DNA of 64,000 nt from Dongia rigui (GTDB lineage Bacteria; Pseudomonadota; Alphaproteobacteria; Dongiales; Dongiaceae): NCBI RefSeq assembly GCF_034044635.1, contig NZ_JAXCLX010000004.1, positions 248,001 through 312,000 of the forward strand. Reading direction: 5' to 3'. Positions within the stretch are counted from its first letter, which is position 1. Every line of letters begins with the position of its first letter. Positions 1-7,143 of the stretch are shown in pieces. The translations under genes and the position numbers were made by a program. Under the pieces are notes generated by a model. That model did not search any database. It was not told the DNA's origin and saw only the letters and a program-made list of their open reading frames with translations.

Positions 1-358
1 AACCACCCTGAGGCGCATAGCGCAGGGGATCGAGATGATAGCGCTCGGTAAAGACAACGCCCTTGGCGGCAGAGGACCGGCCCATGTAGTAGGACGAATG
101 GCCGAAGCGCATGACCGTCGCCACCTTGCGCTTCACCCATTCGTCGTTATCGGCCGAGGAGCCGGGCATAGCGACGTGGAAGAGCTGCTGTCCAGAACGG
201 GTGATGTCGATGACCACGGGCAAGGATTTCTCGCGCGCCATCTCCACCAGCAGCAGCCCCAAGGCGATCGCCGTGTCGTTGTCGAACTGCTTGAAGACCA
301 GGCGCTTTTCCTGGTCGAGCAGTTCGGCAAGGAATTCCGGGCTGGTGTCCTGTTCCAT
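1..358 (-). CDS. UPF0303 / heme-degrading-domain (HbpS/GlcG-like) protein, C-terminus cut by window edge
   Basis: The first 119 codons are present; the 3' end lies outside the window. The translation starts MEQDTSPEFLAELLDQEK and contains FKQFDNDTAIALG, LPVVIDITRSGQQLFH, MPGSSADNDEWVKRK and a late SSYYMGR, a pattern I recognise from the UPF0303 family (about 160 residues, cytosolic). NCBI names this family heme-degrading domain-containing; the biochemical role is not well established, so I do not assert heme cleavage. The ATG lies 3 bases after the stop of the dehydrogenase gene upstream on the same strand, so it is probably the distal gene of the same transcript. Confidence 0.75.
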   Translation of the reverse strand, partial: MEQDTSPEFLAELLDQEKRLVFKQFDNDTAIALGLLLVEMAREKSLPVVIDITRSGQQLFHVAMPGSSADNDEWVKRKVATVMRFGHSSYYMGRSSAAKGVVFTERYHLDPLRYAPQGG

Positions 359-361
359 ACC

Positions 362-1228
362 TTAAGGCTCGGTCAAGGGCTGCATCAGGGACGACGTGTC
401 CCAGCGGCCGCCGCCGCGCTTCTGCACGCGGGCGTAAAACTGATCGACCAGGGCCGTAACTGGGAGTTGGGCCCCGTTCCGCTTCGCCTCGGCCAGGCAG
501 ATACCGAGATCCTTGCGCATCCAATCGACGGCGAAGCCGAAGTCGAACTTGCCTTCCAGCATGGTGCGGCCGCGATTTTCCATCTGCCAGGATTGCGCGG
601 CACCTTTCGAGATGACGTCGAGCAGCTTGTTGCCGTCCAGGCCAGCCTTCTGGGCAAAATGCATGCCTTCGGCCAGCGCCTGGACAAGGCCGGCGATGCA
701 GATCTGGTTGACCATCTTGGCGAGCTGGCCGGCGCCAGCCGGTCCCATCAGTTCGCAGGCGCGGGCGTATGAGTCGATCACGGGACGCGCGCGGTCAAAA
801 TCCTTCTGCACCCCGCCCACCATCACCGTGAGCTTGCCGTTCTCGGCGCCTGCCTGACCGCCGGAGACCGGGGCATCTAGGAAGCCAAGGCCAGCCTTGA
901 TTGCTGCGGCGTCAATCTCGCGCGCGACCTCGGCCGAGGCGGTGGTGTGGTCGACAAACAGCGCGCCCTGGCTCATGCCGGCAAAGGCGCCGTCATCGCC
1001 ATAGACCACCGAGCGTAAATCGTCGTCATTGCCGACGCAGGCAAAGACGATTTCAGCGCCCTTTGCTGCCTGACCCGGCGTCGGCGCCGAGGCACCGCCA
1101 TGGATCTCGACCCACTTGGCAGCCTTGGCGCCGGAGCGATTATAGACGGTGACCTCGTGGCCGTTGCGCTTCAGGTGGCCGGCCATCGGAAAACCCATGA
1201 CGCCGAGGCCGAGGAAGGTGACTTTCAT
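362..1228 (-). CDS. 3-hydroxyisobutyrate dehydrogenase family NAD(P)-dependent oxidoreductase
   Basis: A 288-residue beta-hydroxyacid dehydrogenase. Seen: an N-terminal Rossmann dinucleotide motif GLGVMGFPMAG (residues about 7-17), the substrate-binding signature DAPVSGGQAGAENG near 119-132, and the catalytic-lysine segment GQLAKMVNQ near 167-175, followed by the helical C-terminal domain. Length is typical. Known members reduce or oxidise small beta-hydroxyacids or semialdehydes (3-hydroxyisobutyrate, glyoxylate, succinic semialdehyde, tartronate semialdehyde); the substrate cannot be chosen from sequence alone. It lies 38 bases downstream of the inositol-monophosphatase-like gene. Confidence 0.88.
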   Translation of the reverse strand: MKVTFLGLGVMGFPMAGHLKRNGHEVTVYNRSGAKAAKWVEIHGGASAPTPGQAAKGAEIVFACVGNDDDLRSVVYGDDGAFAGMSQGALFVDHTTASAEVAREIDAAAIKAGLGFLDAPVSGGQAGAENGKLTVMVGGVQKDFDRARPVIDSYARACELMGPAGAGQLAKMVNQICIAGLVQALAEGMHFAQKAGLDGNKLLDVISKGAAQSWQMENRGRTMLEGKFDFGFAVDWMRKDLGICLAEAKRNGAQLPVTALVDQFYARVQKRGGGRWDTSSLMQPLTEP

Positions 1229-1266
1229 TGGTCGCTTTTCCTTTGGACGATCACATTGCAGCCGGA

Positions 1267-2088
1267 TCAGCCTTCGCCGAACAGCGTCTCGTGCACATTG
1301 CGCCAGGTGGCATGGCTGGTGGCGGAGAGGATGCCCGCTGCCGAAAGAGCGTGGCTCGGGCGATAGGTCTCGTCGCCCCTGATGTAGGCGATATGGCCGC
1401 CCAGTTCGCGGATGATCATGGCACCCGGCGCGTGATCCCAGGGCATGATGCCGCTGAAGAAAGTAAAGTCGATCTCACCCTTGGCCATGCGCACATAGTC
1501 GATGCCGGCGGCCCGCGCGCTCTTGAGCTGGCTCAAGCGGTCGCGACGCTTATCGACTTGCTCGGCGATACCGGGCGCACCGCGCTTGCCATAGGCCAGC
1601 ACCCCCTTGGGTGCCGAAGTTGGCACGAAGGGCGGGGCTTTGCGGCCGTCGATGGTGACGCCGGCACCCTGCTCCGCCACAACCATTTCGCCCGTTACCG
1701 GCCGATAGATCCAGCTCGCCAGGATATCGTCTGCTTGAACGAGGGCGAGCATGGAGACGAAGCCTTCATCCCCACCAGCAAAATTGCCAGTCCCATCAAT
1801 CGGGTCCACCAGCCAGACGGGTGCCTGGCCGGCGAGCGCATCCATGACCGCCGGGTTCTTGGCGGTCGCTTCCTCGCCCACCACCACGGAACCGGGCAAC
1901 AAGTCAAGGAGGCGCGGTGTCAGCGCAAGCTCGGCCGATTCATCGGCGATGGTGACGAAATCGCCCGGCGATTTCTGGCGCGTGTCGCCTTCCTGCAGAT
2001 TGCGGAAGCGTGGCAGAATCTCGATTGCCGCCACCTCGCGAACGAGGTCGGCAACCTTCGCAAGATCGATGCGGGCGCCGGTACTCAC
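1267..2088 (-). CDS. Inositol monophosphatase family protein
   Basis: A 273-residue Mg-dependent phosphatase of the IMPase/FBPase/CysQ superfamily. Seen: the metal-site motif VVGEEA, the hallmark WLVDPIDGTGNF and the C-terminal WDHAPGAMIIRELGG, in the right order. An open frame extends upstream to 2250, but the preferred start is GTG at 2088: it overlaps the upstream stop as GTGA and has GAGG seven bases before it. ATG at 2106 is possible but would overlap the upstream gene more. Substrates in the family include inositol phosphates, histidinol phosphate and PAP; I cannot tell which applies. Confidence 0.85.
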   Translation of the reverse strand: MSTGARIDLAKVADLVREVAAIEILPRFRNLQEGDTRQKSPGDFVTIADESAELALTPRLLDLLPGSVVVGEEATAKNPAVMDALAGQAPVWLVDPIDGTGNFAGGDEGFVSMLALVQADDILASWIYRPVTGEMVVAEQGAGVTIDGRKAPPFVPTSAPKGVLAYGKRGAPGIAEQVDKRRDRLSQLKSARAAGIDYVRMAKGEIDFTFFSGIMPWDHAPGAMIIRELGGHIAYIRGDETYRPSHALSAAGILSATSHATWRNVHETLFGEG

Positions 2089-2342
2089 TTGCGACCCTCG
2101 ATCCATTCGCGCATATCGTTCTCGCTGTGGAGATAGTCGGGCCCGGATTTCACATCCAGCGAGGCCGTCAGGCGCAGCAAATGCCACATCTCCGGGTCGA
2201 CCGCTTCGGGGTCCTCGCTCTCGATATTTTCCTGCACCTCGGCAGCCCATTCGGCTGCAGCCAACCGGCTGCTGGTACCGTCGAGCACAGCTTCCAACAC
2301 GTTGACGACTTCCTGGCGCGTCGGAACCGGAATAGCACTCAT
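2085..2342 (-). CDS. Small conserved hypothetical protein (85 aa)
   Basis: An acidic cytosolic protein, MSAIPVPTRQEVVNVLEAVL at the N-terminus, then SRLAAAEWAAE, DPEMWHLLRLTASLD, a YLHSENDMREWIEG end. The arrangement of a short N-terminal helix, an AxxWA segment, DPxxW and a terminal YLH..D..W is one I have seen in small hypothetical proteins of other bacteria, without a known function. It is translationally coupled on both sides: its ATG overlaps the hflX stop (ATGA) and its stop overlaps the IMPase GTG (GTGA). That placement supports it being a real gene. Confidence 0.72.
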   Translation of the reverse strand: MSAIPVPTRQEVVNVLEAVLDGTSSRLAAAEWAAEVQENIESEDPEAVDPEMWHLLRLTASLDVKSGPDYLHSENDMREWIEGRK

Positions 2343-3706
2343 CGACGCTCTCCTTCGTTCACTTTGCTGGCGCCATATTGGCGCTCGAAACGCTGAATAT
2401 CCTCTGGCGCCAGGCGCACGGTAATTTCGGTGTTCTCATCGGTGTCGGTACGGTCAAGGACCTCGCCATGGGCATAAAGCCAGGCCATTGCCGCACCGTC
2501 TTCGTGGCGCAATTGGTAGCCGACTGTCTGGCGCTGCGCCGAGAGGCGCGCATCGACTGCCGCCAGCAAAGCCGCGATGCCGTCACCGGTGATCGCCGAG
2601 ATCGGCCGCAGCTTGGGATCGCGCTCCGCCTGAGCCAGCAGCGCGTCGCGCCGGACGTCATCAAGGAGATCGGTCTTGTTCAACACCTCGAACATCGCGT
2701 CGGTGATTTCGTGGCCGAGCCCGAGGCCGGCCAGCACCGCTTCTACATCGGCCTTCTGGCCGTCGCTTTCTGGATGGGCCACATCACGCACATGGAGGAT
2801 TACATCCGCTTCAAGCACTTCTTCGAGTGTTGCACGGAAGGCTGCCACCAGTTCGGTCGGCAGATCGGAGATGAAGCCCACCGTGTCGGAGAGAATGATC
2901 TCCCGCCCTGAGGGCAAATGAACACGCCGCATGGTTGGGTCGAGCGTCGCAAACAGCAGGTCGGCTGCCATGACCGAGGCCTTGGTCAGGCGATTGAAGA
3001 GCGTCGATTTGCCGGCGTTGGTATAGCCGACCAGGGCAACCACCGGATAAGGCACGCGCTTGCGCGCCTGACGATGGAGCGCACGGGTGCGCTTCACATC
3101 CTCGAGGTCCTTCTTGATGCGCACGATGCGTTCATCGATCAGGCGGCGATCCATTTCGATCTGGCTCTCGCCGGGGCCGCCGATGAAGCCGAAGCCACCG
3201 CGCTGCCGCTCCAAATGGGTCCAGGACCGGACCAGGCGCGATCGCTGGTAGGACAGAGCCGCCAGTTCGACCTGCATCTGCCCTTCCCGGGTACGGGCGC
3301 GCTCACCGAAGATTTCCAGGATGAGGCCGGTACGATCGATGACCTTGGCCTTCCACTCGGTCTCGAGATTGCGCTGCTGCACGGGGGTCAACGCGGCATC
3401 GAAGATGACAACTTCGATTTCTTCGGCCTGGATCAGCGCCGCGATGCGCTCGACATTGCCCAGCCCAAGCAGCGTACCGGGTTTGGGGTCGTTGACGCGC
3501 ACGACCTCCCCCGCCACGACATTGAGGTCGATGGCGCGGGCGAGCCCGCAGGCTTCTTCGAGGCGCGTTTCTGGCGAGCGGCCGCCGCTATATTGCGCGC
3601 GGGGGCCGGTCTTGAACGCCGGATGGATGACCAGGGCGCGATCGCCACGGCGGATGCCGTCGACGTCCGTATGAGCGCCGCCGGTCTGATCAATTGTTGC
3701 AGTCAA
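2339..3706 (-). CDS. hflX: GTPase HflX
   Basis: A 455-residue TRAFAC-class GTPase of the Obg-HflX superfamily, which acts on the ribosome (stress-linked subunit splitting in studied bacteria). Seen: the HflX N-terminal domain with DAALTPVQQRNLE and the glycine-rich GGFGFIGGPGESQIE linker, then G1 ALVGYTNAGKST, G3 SDTVGFI and G4 NKTD. The start is a TTG at 3706: an in-frame stop lies two codons upstream and no ATG or GTG occurs close downstream, so a weak start is probable. It lies 28 bases after hfq, the usual hfq-hflX pair. Confidence 0.95.
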   Translation of the reverse strand: MTATIDQTGGAHTDVDGIRRGDRALVIHPAFKTGPRAQYSGGRSPETRLEEACGLARAIDLNVVAGEVVRVNDPKPGTLLGLGNVERIAALIQAEEIEVVIFDAALTPVQQRNLETEWKAKVIDRTGLILEIFGERARTREGQMQVELAALSYQRSRLVRSWTHLERQRGGFGFIGGPGESQIEMDRRLIDERIVRIKKDLEDVKRTRALHRQARKRVPYPVVALVGYTNAGKSTLFNRLTKASVMAADLLFATLDPTMRRVHLPSGREIILSDTVGFISDLPTELVAAFRATLEEVLEADVILHVRDVAHPESDGQKADVEAVLAGLGLGHEITDAMFEVLNKTDLLDDVRRDALLAQAERDPKLRPISAITGDGIAALLAAVDARLSAQRQTVGYQLRHEDGAAMAWLYAHGEVLDRTDTDENTEITVRLAPEDIQRFERQYGASKVNEGERR

Positions 3707-3734
3707 ATTTCAACTTTCGTGGCTTGCGCCCCGA

Positions 3735-3986
3735 TCAAGCCTCGTCGCCCTCTTTCTGAGGTTCGAAGAGCTGGATGGGGGTACCCGGCATGATGGTCGA
3801 GATCGCGTGCTTGTAGACCAGCTGGACATGAGAGTCGCGGCGCAGCAGCACGGAGAAATTATCGAACCATGTGACGATGCCTTGCAGCTTCACGCCGTTG
3901 ACCAAGAAGATCGTGACCGGGATCTTGTTTTTGCGGATATTGTTGAGGAAGACGTCCTGGACGCTTTGCGATTTTTCGTTTGCCAT
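3735..3986 (-). CDS. hfq: RNA-binding protein Hfq
   Basis: An 83-residue Sm-like hexameric RNA chaperone that pairs small RNAs with mRNAs. Seen: Sm1 with [22 protein letters not shown] and [13 protein letters not shown], and Sm2 with the family YKHA signature followed by ISTIMP; the C-terminal tail is very short, as in other alphaproteobacteria. The ATG is preceded by AGGATAGGACG, a good ribosome site. Hfq of related bacteria affects nitrogen-fixation and ntr output, which fits its position downstream of ntrYX, though that is family knowledge rather than something visible here. Confidence 0.98.
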   Translation of the reverse strand: MANEKSQSVQDVFLNNIRKNKIPVTIFLVNGVKLQGIVTWFDNFSVLLRRDSHVQLVYKHAISTIMPGTPIQLFEPQKEGDEA

Positions 3987-4120
3987 CGTCCTATCCTTTT
4001 CTCATTGGGCCCGTTTTGAGCCGTTTCGTTATTTTGCGCCTGCTCATAGCCAGCCCTTCCCGGCCGGTCCATGACCCAGGATTTCCCCTGTGGCTCGATA
4101 GAGTGGTTAACACAGAACTT

Positions 4121-4140
4121 GACAGAATGAAACTTCTGTC
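4121..4140. repeat. Perfect 7-bp inverted repeat in the HAD-hfq gap
   Basis: GACAGAA and TTCTGTC arms flank TGAAAC, immediately followed by the palindrome CCCGCGGG (4140-4147). The element lies in the 179-base gap upstream of hfq. On the minus strand it has no T-run, so an intrinsic terminator is unlikely; an operator or an mRNA hairpin in the hfq leader is possible. Function is unknown. Confidence 0.35.
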
Positions 4141-4165
4141 CCGCGGGAATCGGCGCGGGGAGCGC

Positions 4166-4816
4166 CTAAAGGGCCGCCAGTGCTGCCTGAAGTCCTGAAA
4201 GAGCAGGAAAATAGTGCTGCGGTGGCGCTTCCCCAAACTCCCCGGCATGAGGTGGTTGTGGTCGCACCAGGACCGGCACGCATCCGTTGTTGTGCCCACA
4301 AACGAGGTCGATATCGGTATCACCGATGAACCACACATGGCCGCCGGGCTTGAGCTTGCCGGGGTCGAGCGCTTTCTGGACATGGGCACGCGCCGGCTTG
4401 TCCTGGTCGGCATCGCCGGCCCCTGCCAGCGCCGCGAAGTACTTGTCCCACCCGAGATGGGCAGCTTCCTTGCGCAAATAAGACCCGCGCTTGTTGCTGA
4501 CGACCCCCATATAGAAACCGGCGCCGGATGCCCAGACAAGCAAGTCTTCGGCCCCGGGCAGCGGCTGCAATTCGAGCAAGTGGAGGCGTTCGAAGGCGTC
4601 GTAGAATATCTTTTCAGCCTCCTTCCACCGCTCTCCGAACAGGCCCGGAAAGCTGTCCCGCAGCGAGGTCCGAATGCGGTTCTCGGCATCCGAGCGTGAC
4701 CACCGGGGATGCCCCATGGCCTCAAGCGTCGTGTTCATGGCGGCGTGGATGACGCCCCAGGAATCGACCAGGGTGTTATCCCAATCGAACAGCAGAACGG
4801 TCGGGCGCTGTTTCAT
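4166..4816 (-). CDS. HAD-superfamily hydrolase (phosphoglycolate phosphatase-like)
   Basis: A 216-residue haloacid-dehalogenase phosphatase. Seen: motif I FDWDNTLVDS near residues 10-19 (nucleophile Asp plus acid/base Asp), motif II VVSNKRG near 104-110, a conserved Lys in DQDKPA, and motif IV IGDTDIDL near 165-172; the helical insert between motifs I and II indicates a C1-type cap. The family uses Mg2+ to hydrolyse small phosphate esters; substrate unknown. Its ATG overlaps the stop of the upstream aminotransferase (ATGA), so the two are probably translated together. A 179-base gap separates it from hfq. Confidence 0.85.
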   Translation of the reverse strand: MKQRPTVLLFDWDNTLVDSWGVIHAAMNTTLEAMGHPRWSRSDAENRIRTSLRDSFPGLFGERWKEAEKIFYDAFERLHLLELQPLPGAEDLLVWASGAGFYMGVVSNKRGSYLRKEAAHLGWDKYFAALAGAGDADQDKPARAHVQKALDPGKLKPGGHVWFIGDTDIDLVCGHNNGCVPVLVRPQPPHAGEFGEAPPQHYFPALSGLQAALAAL

Positions 4817-5676
4817 GATGCGGCCTGCACCTGGCGGGCGACATTGTCGAGATAGATTTGGCGCAGTTGCTGTGTCACCGGACCCGGCTTGCCGCTGCCG
4901 ATTTGCTGCCCGTCGATGCTGGTGACCGGCAGGATGAACGCCGAGGAGGATGTGAGAAAAGCCTCATCGGCGCTGATCGCTTCCTTGAGCGTGAAGCTGC
5001 GCTCGACGAGCTTGGTGCCGGTCTTGTCGGCCAGTTCCAGCAGTGACAGGCGCGTGATGCCGCCCAGGATGTCATGGCCCTTGGGATAAGTGATGACGGT
5101 ACCGTCCTTGACGATCCAGGCATTGGTCGAGGAGCCTTCGGTGACAACACCGTCCCCGTCCACCAGCCAGGCTTCGAAGGCCTTGGCCTCGGTCGCCGCC
5201 TGCTTGGCAAGAATGTTTGGCAGCAAGGACAGCGATTTGATGTCGCGGCGCGTCCAGCGGATATCCGGCTGGCTCGACACGGCGACACCATGGCGCAACA
5301 CCGCTTCACTCGGCGGGTTCATGCGCTTGGTGGTGATGACAAGCGCACTCTTGATGCCGGCGGGGAATTTATGATCACGGGGGGCGACACCCCGGCTGAC
5401 CTGGAAGTAGACAAGGCCGCGCTTGAGGCCGTTACTTGTCATCAATTCGCGGAGGATCAGCTTCAACACCGGCCGCGTCACCGGCCAGGCGATGCGCAAT
5501 TCCTGCAGCGAATAGCCGAGACGGTCGAGATGCGGTTCCTCGTCGACCAGAACACCGTCAATCACCGGCACCACTTCATAGACGCCATCGGCGAATTGGT
5601 AGCCGCGATCCTCGACATGGACCATGGCTTGGGCATGCGGCACATAGCGGCCGTTGACATAGGCAAGACGGCCCAT
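4813..5676 (-). CDS. dat: D-amino-acid aminotransferase (PLP fold type IV)
   Basis: A 287-residue class IV aminotransferase, probably D-alanine:2-oxoglutarate aminotransferase-like. Seen: MGRLAYVNGRYVPH start, the DRGYQFADGVYEV segment typical of the branched-chain/D-amino acid group, the putative PLP lysine in DIKSLSLLPN near residue 147, the EGSSTNAWIV phosphate-cup motif near 178-187, and GGITR. Related Rhodospirillales carry a dat gene directly after ntrX, as here (30-base gap). Branched-chain or aminodeoxychorismate activity cannot be excluded from sequence. Confidence 0.85.
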   Translation of the reverse strand: MGRLAYVNGRYVPHAQAMVHVEDRGYQFADGVYEVVPVIDGVLVDEEPHLDRLGYSLQELRIAWPVTRPVLKLILRELMTSNGLKRGLVYFQVSRGVAPRDHKFPAGIKSALVITTKRMNPPSEAVLRHGVAVSSQPDIRWTRRDIKSLSLLPNILAKQAATEAKAFEAWLVDGDGVVTEGSSTNAWIVKDGTVITYPKGHDILGGITRLSLLELADKTGTKLVERSFTLKEAISADEAFLTSSSAFILPVTSIDGQQIGSGKPGPVTQQLRQIYLDNVARQVQAAS

Positions 5677-5706
5677 TTTTCAGCGTTTCCTCATGTTTTC
5701 TTGGTC

Positions 5707-7113
5707 TTAGGCGCCCTCTGGCTTCAAGCCTTCGGCGCGTTCGTTGGTGTTGATGCCCAGCGAGCGCAACTTGCGATGCAGGGCCGAGCGTTCCATGCCG
5801 ACGAAATTGGCTGTGCGTGAGATGTTACCGCCGAAGCGTGCCACCTGACTTTCGAGATAGCGGCGCTCGAAGATCTCCCGCGCTTCTCTGAGCGGCAGAG
5901 ACATCACCTCGGTTCCGTCGGCGAGCGAGGTTGGCGCGATGGAAACGGAACCGATATCCGGCGGCAGCATGTCGGCGCGGATCGCCTCATCCGGGGCGCC
6001 GCCGGTCATGATCAGGATCCAATCGATGACGTTGCGAAGCTGGCGAACATTGCCCGGCCATTCATAAGCCTGCAGCACAGCGACGGCATCCTCGGCCAGG
6101 CGTCTGGCTGGCAGGCCGGTCTGTTCCGACGCACGGGCCATGAAATATTCCAGCAGGTCGACAATGTCGTCGCGCCGCTCTTTGAGCGGCGGTAGGCGCA
6201 TGGGGACCACGTTCAGGCGATAGAAAAGATCCTGCCGGAAGCGGCCGGCAGTCATTTCCGCCTGCAGATCGCGCGCCGTTGAGGCAATGACACGGACGTC
6301 GACCTCGACACGGGTCTTGCCACCGACGCGCTCAAAGGTCTGCTCCTGCAGGACACGCAGAATCTTGCCCTGGGTCTCGAGTGGCATATCGGCCACTTCA
6401 TCGAGCAGCAACGTGCCACCATGGGCCTGCTCGAGGAAACCGATCTTGGCAGCACCTTCCCCATCCCGTTCCTGCCCGAAAAGTTCGCTCTCCAACCGGT
6501 CCGGGTGCATGGTGGCGCAGTTGAGGACGACGAACGGGCCCGTCGCGCGTTTCGAGCGCTTGTGCAGCAGTCGCGCTGCCACTTCCTTGCCACTGCCCGG
6601 CGGACCGGAAAAAAGCACCCGGCTGCCGGTGGGCGCCACGCGTTCGATGGCAAGACGCAGTTGCAGTATTGCCTGGGAGGAGCCGATCAGTTCCCCTTCC
6701 GCGCCTGCCCGGTGTTTCAGTTCCTCGATCTCGCGGCGCAGCCGCGCCGCCTCCAATGCGCGTTCGATGGTCAGCAGCAGGCGGTCGGATTTGAACGGCT
6801 TCTCGATGAAATCATAGGCGCCGTTCTTGATGGCGGTGACGGCGGTTTCGATATTGCCGTGGCCGCTGATCATGATGACCGGGATGTCCGGAAATTCCAC
6901 TTTAACGACTTCCAGCAGGCCCATGCCGTCCAGCGCGGAATTGTTGAGCCAGATATCGAGAATGATCAGGTTCGGACGGCGCGCGCGCAACTGGACAAGG
7001 GCTGCGTCGCTGTCGCCCGCTTCACGGGTCTGAAAACCTTCATCGCCAAGAATGCCGCTGATCAGCAGGCGGATGTCCGCCTCGTCATCGACGATGAGAA
7101 TGTCGCGCGCCAT
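5707..7113 (-). CDS. ntrX: Response regulator NtrX
   Basis: A 468-residue response regulator with a receiver domain (residues 1-120, phosphoacceptor Asp53 in ILDIWL, Lys105 in EKPF), an AAA+ domain (Walker A GPPGSGKE at 170-177, Walker B TLLLDEVADMP near 234-244) and a Fis-type helix-turn-helix C-terminus (NISRTANFVGMERSALHRKL). The sigma-54-contacting GAFTGA loop is missing: after LFGQER the sequence reads DGEGAA (217-222). Loss of this loop has been described for NtrX of several alphaproteobacteria, suggesting it does not activate sigma-54 polymerase in the usual way. Partner kinase NtrY is encoded 30 bases upstream. Confidence 0.95.
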   Translation of the reverse strand: MARDILIVDDEADIRLLISGILGDEGFQTREAGDSDAALVQLRARRPNLIILDIWLNNSALDGMGLLEVVKVEFPDIPVIMISGHGNIETAVTAIKNGAYDFIEKPFKSDRLLLTIERALEAARLRREIEELKHRAGAEGELIGSSQAILQLRLAIERVAPTGSRVLFSGPPGSGKEVAARLLHKRSKRATGPFVVLNCATMHPDRLESELFGQERDGEGAAKIGFLEQAHGGTLLLDEVADMPLETQGKILRVLQEQTFERVGGKTRVEVDVRVIASTARDLQAEMTAGRFRQDLFYRLNVVPMRLPPLKERRDDIVDLLEYFMARASEQTGLPARRLAEDAVAVLQAYEWPGNVRQLRNVIDWILIMTGGAPDEAIRADMLPPDIGSVSIAPTSLADGTEVMSLPLREAREIFERRYLESQVARFGGNISRTANFVGMERSALHRKLRSLGINTNERAEGLKPEGA

Positions 7114-7143
7114 ACGTCACTGCCCCATTCTGTCTTCTGGTGA

